Assembly (NCBI RefSeq): GCF_036567765.1
Contig: NZ_DATCTU010000118.1
Coordinates: 28,324 to 92,323, forward strand
Direction: 5' to 3'
DNA from: Pseudobacteroides sp.
GTDB lineage: Bacteria > Bacillota > Clostridia > Acetivibrionales > DSM-2933
Length of the DNA stretch: 64,000 nucleotides
In this document: in pieces, positions 8,426 to 17,707 of the stretch
Layout: the number at the start of each line of letters is the position of its first letter
Position numbering within the stretch: position 1 is the stretch's first letter
The notes under the pieces: generated by a model
What the model saw: only the letters and a program-made list of their open reading frames with translations
Databases searched by the model: none
Told to the model about the DNA's origin: nothing
Made by a program: the position numbers and the translations under genes

Positions 8426-11014
8426 ATGCATGAATTTATTACAATTAAAGGGGCAAGAGAAAATAACTTAAAAAACATTTCCCTGAGTATACCCAAAAAC
8501 AAGCTGGTTGTTCTCACAGGATTATCTGGTTCGGGAAAATCGACCCTTGCCTTTGATACCCTGCAAAAAGAGTGCCAGAGGCAGTACATGGAATCTATGG
8601 GAATGGCAACGGATTTTATCAGCAAGCCCAAAGTGGATTCAATATCCGGACTATCTCCTTCAATCAGTATTGATCAGCACCTGACCAACAGAAATCCTCG
8701 CTCAACAGTAGGTACAGTAACAGATATTTATGCATTTATCAGGTTGTTGTTTGCGAAGTTAGGTAAAAGACAATGCCCTAAATGCACAAAAATGATTGAG
8801 CCAGAATTTGACCAAAGCGACAATGATGATATGGAAACCTGGGACGGAGACTTTGAGGGAAGTGGGCTTGTCGTAAATGAAGATGAAGGAAAAAGTGCTG
8901 GTAAGCCGGGTGATTATGGAATCACTGCTACATGTCCCCACTGTCAAGAAAAAATACCGGAGTTGACAGCATCAAATTTTTCATTTAATAAACCGGAAGG
9001 TGCTTGTCCAAGCTGTAGTGGACTGGGAGTTATAAACAGTGCAAATATATCCGCACTGATTGATGAAGACCGCAGTATTGAAGATAATGCAGTCTTAGGT
9101 TGGGACATCCATTACATAAAGATGTATACGGCAACTTTTGAGGCTGCAGCTAAACATTATGGTTTCACTTTTGACACCAAGATACCCGTCAAAGAGTTGG
9201 GAAAGATCCAAAGAGATCTTTTATTTTATGGTGTACTGAGTCCACAATTTTGTAGGCATTTTCCTAATATCCAGCCACCCGACTCCGTCGGAAAAGGAAA
9301 ATTTGAAGGTGTAGTAACCAATGTCCTGCGGAGGTATGGAGAACGTGCCAGTGACGCGGGCTACCGTGAAAAGATGGAGAAGATGCTCGTCCAGCAGGTA
9401 TGCCATGTTTGTAATGGGGAAAGGCTGCGTGAAGAAAGCCGTAGAGTCATAGTAAATGGCAGATCCATCACGGAAGTGAATAAGATGTCGCTAAGTGAGT
9501 TAAGCCAATGGATAGGAAGTCTATCGGAGGATATACTTACGGAAGGCTTAAAGATTGTGAAGCCTATTGTAGATGATATTTCCGAAAGGATAAAGCGTTT
9601 GATCGATGTAGGTGTAGGCTACCTTACACTGGAGCGTTCTGCACCTACCCTGTCTGCCGGAGAAGCACAGAGGCTAAGGCTGGCCATGCTATTAGGATCA
9701 GGGCTTACAGGAGTACTATATGTGCTGGATGAGCCCACTACCGGATTACATGCACGTGATACCGGTAGGCTGGTCAATGTATTGAGACAATTAAGGGATA
9801 TGGGCAATACAGTGCTTGTGATAGAACATGATATAGAGATGATGAGAGCGGCAGATTATATCATTGACATAGGGCCTGGGGCTGGCAAAAATGGTGGACA
9901 AGTTATGGCAGCAGGAAAGCCTGATGAAGTTGCCCTATGCAAGGAATCTGTCACTGGGCTGCATCTTGCAGGAATTGAGGCAGTTTCTATACCTCATGAT
10001 CGTAGAAAAGGAACAGGAAGGTTTATTTCCATCAGTGGAGCAAACTGCCACAATCTAAAAAATGTTGATGCAAAAATACCCCTAGATACGCTTGTTGCAA
10101 TAACGGGTGTATCAGGGTCGGGTAAATCTTCGATGCTATTGGATATTTTAGACCCTGCAGTTAGGCAATATCTGGGCAAAGGGGATGAAGTTCCTGGAGA
10201 GCATGATAGGATTGTCGGCATGGAACATATTGATGATATCATCACCATAGACCAATCACCTATAGGAAGAACTGCCCGTTCAAATGCTGCAACGTATACA
10301 GATATTTTTACCCCCATACGTAATGTTTTTGCCGGATTGCAGGCAGCCAAGAATAGTAAGCTGCAAGCAAAGCACTTTTCTTTCAACGTGGCTGGAGGAC
10401 GCTGTGAAAGATGCCAAGGTGCAGGTGTATTGACCGTATCTATGCAATTCCTGCCAGATGTGCAAGTCCGGTGTCCTGTATGCCATGGTAGGCGGTTCAA
10501 ACGTGAAGTCCTTGGAGTAAAATATAAAGGGTATGATATCAATGATATTTTAAATATGACCATTGCTGAAGCTAGTCCTCTTTTTGATGATGTAAAAGCG
10601 GTAAGCGAAAAATTATCGTTGATGGATGACGTTGGCCTTGGTTATTTACAGCTTGGTCAACCGGCCAATACATTATCTGGAGGTGAAGCTCAACGAATTA
10701 AGCTTGCCAAGGAGTTGGGCAAAAAAGGAAAGGGTCATACATTGTATTTGCTAGATGAGCCAACCACTGGATTACATCCCCATGATGTTTTAAAGCTGAT
10801 CTCTCTATTAGTGCGATTAGTGAACGCAGGGAATTCGGTTGTTGTCATTGAGCATAATGTGGATGTTATAGCCATGGCCAACTGGATTATCGATTTTGGT
10901 CCAGAAGGAGGGGATGCAGGAGGTAGAATCATTGCAGAAGGGACTCCGGAACAAGTAGCTCTTATGGAACAATCAATAACAGGTCAACAAATACGGCCGA
11001 TTTTAGGGATATAA
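8426..11014 (+). CDS. UvrA-like dual ABC ATPase, probable self-resistance protein
   Basis: 862 residues, ATG 8426 behind AAGGAG. Both ABC cassettes are complete: Walker A GLSGSGKST (32-40) and a second GVSGSGKSS, signatures LSAGEAQR and LSGGEAQR, Walker B LDEPTTGLH twice. Zinc-binding cysteine pairs (CPKC, CPHC, CPSC and CERC...CPVC) are present. It is shorter than housekeeping UvrA (about 940). UvrA-like proteins inside antibiotic clusters (for example DrrC for daunorubicin) protect against DNA-binding or DNA-alkylating products. Its place in the middle of the operon supports that role. A general repair function cannot be excluded; the genomic uvrA would lie elsewhere. Confidence 0.88.
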   Translation: MHEFITIKGARENNLKNISLSIPKNKLVVLTGLSGSGKSTLAFDTLQKECQRQYMESMGMATDFISKPKVDSISGLSPSISIDQHLTNRNPRSTVGTVTDIYAFIRLLFAKLGKRQCPKCTKMIEPEFDQSDNDDMETWDGDFEGSGLVVNEDEGKSAGKPGDYGITATCPHCQEKIPELTASNFSFNKPEGACPSCSGLGVINSANISALIDEDRSIEDNAVLGWDIHYIKMYTATFEAAAKHYGFTFDTKIPVKELGKIQRDLLFYGVLSPQFCRHFPNIQPPDSVGKGKFEGVVTNVLRRYGERASDAGYREKMEKMLVQQVCHVCNGERLREESRRVIVNGRSITEVNKMSLSELSQWIGSLSEDILTEGLKIVKPIVDDISERIKRLIDVGVGYLTLERSAPTLSAGEAQRLRLAMLLGSGLTGVLYVLDEPTTGLHARDTGRLVNVLRQLRDMGNTVLVIEHDIEMMRAADYIIDIGPGAGKNGGQVMAAGKPDEVALCKESVTGLHLAGIEAVSIPHDRRKGTGRFISISGANCHNLKNVDAKIPLDTLVAITGVSGSGKSSMLLDILDPAVRQYLGKGDEVPGEHDRIVGMEHIDDIITIDQSPIGRTARSNAATYTDIFTPIRNVFAGLQAAKNSKLQAKHFSFNVAGGRCERCQGAGVLTVSMQFLPDVQVRCPVCHGRRFKREVLGVKYKGYDINDILNMTIAEASPLFDDVKAVSEKLSLMDDVGLGYLQLGQPANTLSGGEAQRIKLAKELGKKGKGHTLYLLDEPTTGLHPHDVLKLISLLVRLVNAGNSVVVIEHNVDVIAMANWIIDFGPEGGDAGGRIIAEGTPEQVALMEQSITGQQIRPILGI

Positions 11015-11051
11015 GTCTTAGAACATATACATTAAATTTTATGAGGTTTTA

Positions 11052-11112
11052 AATTCCAGAGCGATGAAAGCGTTTTCCAGTAAACGCTTTCATCGCTCTG
11101 GAATTATTTTTT
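11052..11112 (+). terminator. Strong rho-independent terminator or bidirectional hairpin
   Basis: Perfect 24-bp inverted repeat, arms 11052-11075 and 11082-11105, six-base loop, followed by ATTTTTT. It lies between the UvrA-like gene and ACP 3 and should split the cluster into two transcription units or attenuate reading into the ACP 3 segment. Confidence 0.85.
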
Positions 11113-11146
11113 AAACAATAATAAAAATTATAGGGAGGATTCGAGT

Positions 11147-11410
11147 ATGACTAATTTTTCTTCAGAACAGGTTAAGGAGAAGGTTGTTTCAGTTCTTAAA
11201 AATTATATTGATCCATCAAACAAGGAAAAAGAATTTTCTATGGAGGCATCTTTGGATGAATTGGGATTGGACTCATTTAAAGCCATTTATTTGCTACTTG
11301 ATATGGAAGAGGAATTCCAAATACAAATTCCTGATTCTATGTTGTCTCCAGAAATTTTTGCTTCACCAAAAGCATTACAAACTGCAATTGAATCAATATT
11401 AGCAGGTTAG
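11147..11410 (+). CDS. Acyl carrier protein (ACP 3)
   Basis: 87 residues, ATG 11147 behind GGGAGG. The phosphopantetheine motif is LGLDSFKAI with Ser43, in the standard place at the start of helix II. It is the first gene after the 11.05-kb hairpin and stands before the aminotransferase, reductase, aminotransferase trio, so it is the best candidate carrier for the intermediate that the reductase releases. Confidence 0.92.
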   Translation: MTNFSSEQVKEKVVSVLKNYIDPSNKEKEFSMEASLDELGLDSFKAIYLLLDMEEEFQIQIPDSMLSPEIFASPKALQTAIESILAG

Positions 11411-11447
11411 TACTGCAGTAAACTTTTTTTACAAGGGAGGGGATACT

Positions 11448-12587
11448 TTGCAATCACCAAGGATGCTAGATAATAAATGGGAGTTGGCTCAATTTTATGG
11501 GACTGTCTATGGCATAGAGGAATCCCAGGCAATCATTGAAGTATTAAATGAGTGGGCTCCTACCAACAACAAAAAAGTACGTGAATTTGAGAGTAAGTTT
11601 TCTGAATATGTAGGTGGTAAATACGGTATTGCAGCAAATTCATGGGTTGGAGCCGCACATCTTTTGGCTATTTTAATGGATATTAAAAAAGGTGATGAGT
11701 TTATTGTGCCAGCACTTACATTCCAAGCTTCCGCTAATATATTCCATCGGGAAGGAGCAAAGATTGTATTTGCTGATGTAGATCCTAGAACATTCAATAT
11801 TGACCCGACCAAATTGGAAGAACTGATCACGCCAAGGACAAGAGCCATCGTGGTTGTCCATATGTGTGGTCAGCCTTGCGATATGGATCCTATTTTGGAA
11901 ATTGCAAGACATCATAACTTGACAGTGATTCAGGATGCTGCCCATGCTCCGGGTACGTTATACAAAGGTAAAAAATTAGGTAAGCTAAGTGACTTTGTCA
12001 TTTATAGTTTTCACCAGGCTAAAAACATATCTACCTTGGGAGAAGGAGGTATGCTAGTAACAAACAATAAGGAATGGGTTGAAAAAATGAAGAGGCTCCG
12101 TGGGCACGGGACAGGACTTTACATAGGGATAAGCAGTAGAATGACTGATGTTCAGGGTGCTGTTGGAGCTATACAGATGGATAGGCTGGAATCAAACAAT
12201 TCGATTCGGAGAAGGCTAGCGTATTATATGAATACCCGGATAGCTGAAATTGAAGGTATGATTGTGCCCTATGAAATGCCGGATGTTTACCATGTGTACC
12301 ATATTTATAATGTAATTATCGAGCCCGAAGTACTGGGGTTGGACAGGGGAGAGTTCATTAAAAAGCTTTGGACAAAGAAGAGAATTTTGGTAGGCACTCA
12401 ATATTATCCTACTGTAAATTGCCTGCCAGCATATAAAGCTTTAGGACATGGTGAAGGTGAATGTCCAGTAGCGGAAGATATCTCATCAAGGCTGGTTTCT
12501 CTTCCGATTTCCCCACGTTTTACCGAATCAGATATGGATGAACTGGCAGAAGGTATTATAGATGTAGTAAAGCTCTGTAAGAAATGA
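11448..12587 (+). CDS. DegT/DnrJ/EryC1-type PLP aminotransferase (copy 1)
   Basis: 379 residues, TTG 11448 with GGGAGGGG five bases upstream. Fold type I; the Schiff-base lysine is K192 in SFHQAK, followed by the family's LGEGGM loop. Members transaminate keto or aldehyde groups of sugars and cyclitols or make aminobenzoates. It is clearly paralogous to 13902-15047 (shared NEWAPTNNK, HMCGQPCDMDPI and YYPTVNCLP). The two copies bracket a thioester reductase, so an aldehyde released from a carrier is a reasonable amino acceptor. Confidence 0.93.
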   Translation: MQSPRMLDNKWELAQFYGTVYGIEESQAIIEVLNEWAPTNNKKVREFESKFSEYVGGKYGIAANSWVGAAHLLAILMDIKKGDEFIVPALTFQASANIFHREGAKIVFADVDPRTFNIDPTKLEELITPRTRAIVVVHMCGQPCDMDPILEIARHHNLTVIQDAAHAPGTLYKGKKLGKLSDFVIYSFHQAKNISTLGEGGMLVTNNKEWVEKMKRLRGHGTGLYIGISSRMTDVQGAVGAIQMDRLESNNSIRRRLAYYMNTRIAEIEGMIVPYEMPDVYHVYHIYNVIIEPEVLGLDRGEFIKKLWTKKRILVGTQYYPTVNCLPAYKALGHGEGECPVAEDISSRLVSLPISPRFTESDMDELAEGIIDVVKLCKK

Positions 12588-12625
12588 TTTTCTGTTGGCT
12601 GCAACAGGTTATGAAAGGAGACTTT

Positions 12626-13855
12626 ATGAGTTCAATTGGTTCAGAGATAAAGAAAGCGTGTGTTTCATTTATCAAGAATTGGTTTTATGTGAAAAAAGAA
12701 GAAGGAATTTTTTTGACAGGAGCAACTGGATTTCTGGGTGCTTTTTTGCTTCAGGAACTTCTGGAGCAGACAGACTCCAAGATATATTGCCTGGTACGCC
12801 CAAAAAGGAACATGAAGGCCCAGCAGAGGCTTATAGAAACGATGAAGTATTATTACCTGTGGAAGGACGCGTACATCTCAAGAATTGAGGTTTTGGTCGG
12901 TGATTTGGCAAAGCCTAATTTGGGATTATCCGACGATCAATTCAATACGCTTGCAGGAAAAATAGATAGTATTTATCATGTTGGGGCATATGTAAATTTC
13001 ATTTACTCTTATGAAGCATTGGAACCGACGAATGTAGGAGGGACGGATGAAATCCTTCGCCTGGCAACTCTAAAAAAGGTAAAGCCAGTCCATTATACAT
13101 CAAGCATGAATGTTTTTTCTTTAAAGGATATAGAAAACAGTACGATTGTTTATGAAGACAGCTTCCCAAGCCTGAAAGAAAGCACGGATACAACAGGGGA
13201 CAAAATGCCTAGGGAATTGAAGCTATTAGGATTAGGATATCTACAGACAAAAAGGGTATCGGAACGCCATATAAAATCAGCAAGATCCCGAGGAGTTCAG
13301 GTAAATATTTATAGGGTGGGGAGAATCTCCGGTCATAGTAAAACAGGGGCCTGCCAGACCAATGACTTCTTTTGGAGGACGGTCAAGGCATCCATACCCA
13401 TCGGTAAATGGCCTGATGTGGGTGCATTGATAGATTTTATTCCTGTAGACTACACCTGCAAGGTCATCGTTCATATTGCAAGACGCAGCAAGATCATAGG
13501 GAAAAACTTTCACTTATTTAACCGTGAATCCTTTCCGCATGTGCAGGTGATTGATTGCATTAAAAGGCAAGGTTATGCAGTTGAATTATGCACCTATGAA
13601 GAATGGCTCGGGAGAATGAAGCAAAAGGTACGAAAAACAAGCGAAAGGGCTGCCTATTCTATGGCACCCATGGAGCCACAGTCGGGAGATGTTTTTGCAG
13701 GGGTATATTATGATGACGGTAATACTCGCGAAGCCTTAAAAGGTTCTGGAATTGTATGCCCTCCTGTAGACCAGAAATTATTAGATATTTATTTTGATTA
13801 TTTTAAAGCCATAGGTTATTTCGATACACCGAATACCATAGAGCAACAAACGTGA
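12626..13855 (+). CDS. Free-standing thioester reductase (SDR type, carrier-protein release)
   Basis: 409 residues. ATG 12626 is chosen since AAAGGAG ends five bases before it; earlier in-frame ATGs at 12584 and 12611 have no good ribosome site. The NAD(P)H motif is TGATGFLG (31-38), and the catalytic pattern is HYTSSMNVF with Y205xxxK209. The sequence follows NRPS terminal reductase domains (VRPK, HVGAYVNFIYSYE, NVGGT) rather than sugar epimerases. Such domains reduce a carrier-bound thioester to an aldehyde or alcohol. Here it is a separate protein and lies between two aminotransferases. The likely outcome is aldehyde release and conversion to an amine. Confidence 0.88.
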   Translation: MSSIGSEIKKACVSFIKNWFYVKKEEGIFLTGATGFLGAFLLQELLEQTDSKIYCLVRPKRNMKAQQRLIETMKYYYLWKDAYISRIEVLVGDLAKPNLGLSDDQFNTLAGKIDSIYHVGAYVNFIYSYEALEPTNVGGTDEILRLATLKKVKPVHYTSSMNVFSLKDIENSTIVYEDSFPSLKESTDTTGDKMPRELKLLGLGYLQTKRVSERHIKSARSRGVQVNIYRVGRISGHSKTGACQTNDFFWRTVKASIPIGKWPDVGALIDFIPVDYTCKVIVHIARRSKIIGKNFHLFNRESFPHVQVIDCIKRQGYAVELCTYEEWLGRMKQKVRKTSERAAYSMAPMEPQSGDVFAGVYYDDGNTREALKGSGIVCPPVDQKLLDIYFDYFKAIGYFDTPNTIEQQT

Positions 13856-13901
13856 TCTTATGGGCTAGGATATCTACCGTTGTTTTGAAAGGAGTGATCA
13901 T

Positions 13902-15047
13902 TTGTTATCACCGAGATTAGAAGAAAATAAGTGGGATTTACCTCATTCTTATGGTTCCATGTACGGCGTAGAAGAAGCACAGGCAATGTTAGAGGTATTG
14001 AATGAATGGGCACCCACAAACAATAAAAGAGTAAGAGAATACGAAAGCAGATTTTCAACTTTTGTAGGGGCAAGTTATGGTGTTGCTACAAACTCGTGGG
14101 GTGGGGCTGCACATCTAGTAGCAATCATGATGGACATCAAAGAAGGAGATGAAATCATAGTACCCGCCATGGCTATGTCTGCCACTGCGAATATCTTTGT
14201 CAGGGAAGGAGCAAAGATTGTTTTTGCTGAGTCAAATCCTAGGACATTTAACATTGATGTAGAAAAGCTGGAAGAGAAGATTACTTCTAAAACTAAAGCG
14301 ATCATTATTGTCCATATGTGTGGACAGCCCTGCGATATGGACCCCATTGTAGATATTGCAAGAAGGCATGGATTATTGTTGGTCCAAGACGCTGCTCACG
14401 CCCCAGGGGCAATGTATAAGGGGAAAGGGCTCGGTGAGTTTGGCGATTATGTAATTTACAGCTTTCATCAGGCAAAGAATATATGTACTTTGGGTGAAGG
14501 AGGTATGGTCGTTACAAATAATAAGGAATGGGCTGAAAAATTAAAAAAGCTGCGTGGACACGGAGCCGGGCTGTATATCGGGGTAAGCAACAGAATGACA
14601 GAAATCCAGGCAGCAGTGGGACTGGTCCAGCTGGATAGAATCAAAACACATACGGAGACAAGACGCAGGCTCTCATATTACATAAACGAATTTATTCGTG
14701 ATATTGATGGCTTATCCACCCCTTACGAAATCTCCGATGTTTACCATGTCTACCACCTTTACAATTTATTAGTCGATGAAAAAAGATTAGGAATGACCAA
14801 AAACGAGCTAATGAGATACCTGTGGAAAAAGAGAAGAATCATGGCAATATCCTATTATCCTACAGTGAATTGTTTGCCTCCATATAAAGAACTGGGGCAT
14901 GGTGAAGGTGAGTGTCCAATCACGGAGGAAATGGCAGCAAGGGCAATTGCTTTACCAATGTCTCCACGCTATACAGAGGCAGATATAGAAGAGATGGTTA
15001 CTGGTATACGGGATGTAGTAAATATGAGAAAGAAAGGGCTAATCTAA
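13902..15047 (+). CDS. DegT/DnrJ/EryC1-type PLP aminotransferase (copy 2)
   Basis: 381 residues from TTG 13902 (AAAGGAG seven bases upstream). The PLP lysine is K192 in SFHQAK. It is highly similar to 11448-12587 along its whole length, with the clearest differences around the helix after the TNSW segment (AMAMSATANIF against ALTFQASANIF), which may change substrate preference. The pair arose by duplication, with the reductase in between. Either the product carries two amino groups or the copies act on different intermediates. Confidence 0.93.
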   Translation: MLSPRLEENKWDLPHSYGSMYGVEEAQAMLEVLNEWAPTNNKRVREYESRFSTFVGASYGVATNSWGGAAHLVAIMMDIKEGDEIIVPAMAMSATANIFVREGAKIVFAESNPRTFNIDVEKLEEKITSKTKAIIIVHMCGQPCDMDPIVDIARRHGLLLVQDAAHAPGAMYKGKGLGEFGDYVIYSFHQAKNICTLGEGGMVVTNNKEWAEKLKKLRGHGAGLYIGVSNRMTEIQAAVGLVQLDRIKTHTETRRRLSYYINEFIRDIDGLSTPYEISDVYHVYHLYNLLVDEKRLGMTKNELMRYLWKKRRIMAISYYPTVNCLPPYKELGHGEGECPITEEMAARAIALPMSPRYTEADIEEMVTGIRDVVNMRKKGLI

Positions 15048-15083
15048 TTAAGTTATCCATAGATGAGTTAAGGAGGTGGACAA

Positions 15084-15502
15084 ATGACAACACCATCATC
15101 ATACTGGGATGTTGTTAAAAGTCTTGTACAAATACAAAGACAACTGCCCACTATTCAGCCGGTAGATAGAGAACAGTATTTGCCACTAGCCTATCCCCAG
15201 CAGCGGATGTAGTTTCTTCATAAATTGTATCCAGCCGGTACAGCTTATAATATGTGTGCAGCTTTTATAATAAAGGCTGCCTTCATATTTACCTCATAGG
15301 ATTTGTATAGATACTCAAAAAGGACTCTTTGAAGCTGCAGATAAACATTACCTTTAATATAGAGCTTCCAATACGTGAGTTTTTTATTACTGATAACTTA
15401 TGGGATCTGGCCCAAAAGGTTGAGATGATAATAGAAAAACAGATCGCTAATGAGTATAGGATTGGAAAATATTACTTCAAGTTAGTCTGGATTCCACAAT
15501 AA
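15084..15502 (+). pseudogene. Relic of an NRPS module (condensation-domain head and carrier-domain tail)
   Basis: ATG 15084 sits behind a perfect AAGGAGGTGG and reads 42 codons ending QYLPLAYPQQRM, the start of a condensation domain. TAG at 15210-15212 stands where the family has Trp (TGG to TAG). The frame goes on with FLHKLYPAGTAYNM, again typical, to a stop at 15297. In another frame, 15332-15502 encodes ITFNIELPIREFF plus a helix like the end of a peptidyl carrier domain. The middle of the condensation domain, any adenylation domain and the carrier's Ser motif are missing. It appears to be a deleted C-(A)-PCP gene. Confidence 0.85.
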
Positions 15503-15517
15503 CGAGGTGTATGGGAT

Positions 15518-16312
15518 TTGAATGTTATAGTTTGTGTAAAGCAGGTTCCCGCTACAAATGAAATTAAGATAGACAATGAAACCAAAACAATAATCCGTGA
15601 AGGAATGGAAGCTATTATAAATCCCTTTGATATGTATGCAGTAGAAGAAGCTTTAAGAATCAAGGAAAAATCAGATGGAAAAGTGACAGTGATCAGTATG
15701 GGAATACCTTCGGTTGCAGAGATTTTAAAGAAGATGATTGCCCTGGGAGCTGATGAAGCTATACTTTTAAGTGATAAAGCATTTGCAGGTGCTGATAGTC
15801 TTGCTACTGCATATACACTATCCTTAGGCATTGAAAAAATTGGAGCCTATGATTTGGTAATATGCGGGAATCAGGCTATAGACGGAGACACTGCACAAGT
15901 AGGGCCAAGTCTTGCTGAAAAACTAGGGATTCCACATACTACATGTGTGAGAAGGATTGAAGAGATAAGCAAAGGCCGCTTGAGCTGCCAGAGGCTAACT
16001 GAGGATGGTTTTGATATTGTGGAAATGCAACTTCCTGCTTTGCTTACTGTTGTGAAGGAGATCAATGAACCAAGAAACCCAACATTAAAAGGAATGAAAA
16101 GAGCAAAGGAAACAGTCATAAAAGTTTGGAATGCTGAAGATTTAGAGGCAGACAAAGATTTATGTGGCTTAAAAGGTTCTGCAACGCAGGTGGTCAATAC
16201 ATTTATACCTGAGCATGACTATGGATGTGAAATAATCAATGGTACTCTGGAAGAACAGGTAAAGAGGCTCGCTGATAGGGTATTGCCTCTTTGTTTTGAT
16301 GAATGCAAATAA
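15518..16312 (+). CDS. etfB: Electron transfer flavoprotein beta subunit
   Basis: 264 residues, TTG 15518 with GAGGTG eight bases upstream. Opens MNVIVCVKQVPAT as EtfB proteins do, with the family segments CGNQAIDGDTAQVGP and LPALLTVVKEIN. EtfB pairs with EtfA to carry electrons from flavin dehydrogenases. It is followed by the ferredoxin-fused EtfA and a DAO-like flavoenzyme, without an acyl-CoA dehydrogenase in view. In this cluster the pair probably takes electrons from the 17.7-kb flavoenzyme or supplies a tailoring reductase. Confidence 0.93.
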   Translation: MNVIVCVKQVPATNEIKIDNETKTIIREGMEAIINPFDMYAVEEALRIKEKSDGKVTVISMGIPSVAEILKKMIALGADEAILLSDKAFAGADSLATAYTLSLGIEKIGAYDLVICGNQAIDGDTAQVGPSLAEKLGIPHTTCVRRIEEISKGRLSCQRLTEDGFDIVEMQLPALLTVVKEINEPRNPTLKGMKRAKETVIKVWNAEDLEADKDLCGLKGSATQVVNTFIPEHDYGCEIINGTLEEQVKRLADRVLPLCFDECK

Positions 16313-16330
16313 TTGAGGTGGGAATTATTT

Positions 16331-17536
16331 ATGAGCATGAGTATAAATATTGAAAAATGTGTTGGTTGTAAATTATGCATGAAAAAGTGCCCTTCGGGAG
16401 CAATAAGATTTAAAGAAAATAAGGCTTTTATCATAGACAGATGTACTTCATGTAGTATGTGTATGTATTCATGCAAATTTGGTGCAATTGGACGTATTGA
16501 GGCTGAAACTGGAGTTGAAGCCTTGACGGATATGCTGGCATATAAAGGGGTATGGGTATTAAGTGAGTACAAAGCCGGCACCATTGCAGATGTTACCTTG
16601 GAGCTTTTAGGCTCAGGCAGGCAACTTGCAGATTCACTAGGTGTCAGCCTTTCAGCAATCATTATGGGCGAAGACACTGGGGAAGCAGCTAAAACCCTCA
16701 TTGAATATGGTGCGGATACGGTATATGAAGTTGAACATCCTTCTCTAAAGTGCTTTAATGATGAAATTCATACAGATGTTTTTGTACAGTTAGTTCGTAT
16801 GTACAAGCCTGAAATTGTACTTATAGGTGCTACTGTTTATGGAAAATCACTGGCACCCAGAGCTGCCTCAAAATTAAATACAGGCCTTACGGCTGATTGT
16901 ACCTCCCTTGAGATTGATTCGGAAAGGAATATGCTTCTTCAGATCAGACCTGCCTTTGGAGGTAATATTATGGCAACTATCATTTGCCCAAATCGTAGGC
17001 CCCAAATGGCAACAGTAAGACCAAAAGCAATGAAGGCACTAGAACCAGATAGAGCCAGAAAAGGCAGCATCCTCAGACCTGTTGTAAAAGTACCCTGTGA
17101 AGTAAAGCTAAAAACCATTGACAGCATTACCAGGCGTATTGAAATGACTAATTTAAAAGAGGCTGATGTTATAGTATCAGCTGGAAGAGGTCTGGGCAGC
17201 TATCAAAATTTGGGTCTGGTTAAAGATTTAGCGAGGGTGCTTGGAGGAGTTGTTGGAGCTTCGCGGTCTATAGTTGATGCAGGGTGGATAGGATATTCCC
17301 ATCAGGTTGGGCAGACAGGTAAGACAGTTAGGCCCAAAGTATACTTTGCGTGTGGCATTTCAGGTGCTATACAGCATCTAGCAGGGATGACTTCCTCAGA
17401 AACGGTGATAGCAATAAATAATGATCCAGAGGCACCGATATTCAAAGTTGCAAAGTTTGGTATAGTAGGTGATGTGTTGGAAGTATTGCCTGCGTTAATC
17501 ACCGAGTTAAAATCAAGATGGGGATCGATAACATAG
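16331..17536 (+). CDS. etfA: Electron transfer flavoprotein alpha subunit with N-terminal 2x[4Fe-4S] ferredoxin domain
   Basis: 401 residues from ATG 16331 (GAGGTGG upstream). Residues 1-60 are a bacterial ferredoxin domain with two CxxCxxCxxxC motifs: C10/13/16/20 and C38/41/44/48. The rest is EtfA, ending with the FAD-binding PKVYFACGISGAIQH segment. Ferredoxin-fused EtfA proteins are known in anaerobes (for example CarE of the caffeyl-CoA reductase complex of Acetobacterium). The fusion suggests exchange with low-potential ferredoxin electrons, also needed by the cluster's radical SAM enzymes. Whether it bifurcates electrons cannot be told from sequence. Confidence 0.93.
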   Translation: MSMSINIEKCVGCKLCMKKCPSGAIRFKENKAFIIDRCTSCSMCMYSCKFGAIGRIEAETGVEALTDMLAYKGVWVLSEYKAGTIADVTLELLGSGRQLADSLGVSLSAIIMGEDTGEAAKTLIEYGADTVYEVEHPSLKCFNDEIHTDVFVQLVRMYKPEIVLIGATVYGKSLAPRAASKLNTGLTADCTSLEIDSERNMLLQIRPAFGGNIMATIICPNRRPQMATVRPKAMKALEPDRARKGSILRPVVKVPCEVKLKTIDSITRRIEMTNLKEADVIVSAGRGLGSYQNLGLVKDLARVLGGVVGASRSIVDAGWIGYSHQVGQTGKTVRPKVYFACGISGAIQHLAGMTSSETVIAINNDPEAPIFKVAKFGIVGDVLEVLPALITELKSRWGSIT

Positions 17537-17642
17537 TCGATCATTTCAATCGATAGCACAATGATGCTAAAGTCATTATATATGGAAATACATTGCTAAA
17601 AATATTTTAATAACTATGTGGAGTATGTAAGGGTATGCACCC

Positions 17643-17690
17643 CGAAAGATAGGCCTTGGAGGCTTTCGAAGTTTTCTGAGAAGTTTTTTT
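17643..17690 (+). terminator. Weak hairpin followed by T-run (possible terminator)
   Basis: CGAAAG (17643-17648) pairs with CTTTCG (17663-17668), with an inner CCT/AGG pairing and a bulge; seven T occur at 17684-17690. It occupies the 171-bp gap between etfA and the flavoenzyme. The T-run is not directly adjacent, so this is weak. Confidence 0.3.
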
Positions 17691-17707
17691 TATAAGGAGG
17701 TGATGTC

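Noticed and set aside
9994..10563. 189-codon minus-strand ORF across the UvrA-like gene
   Set aside because: Shadow of a clear coding gene on the other strand; no ribosome site, no family.
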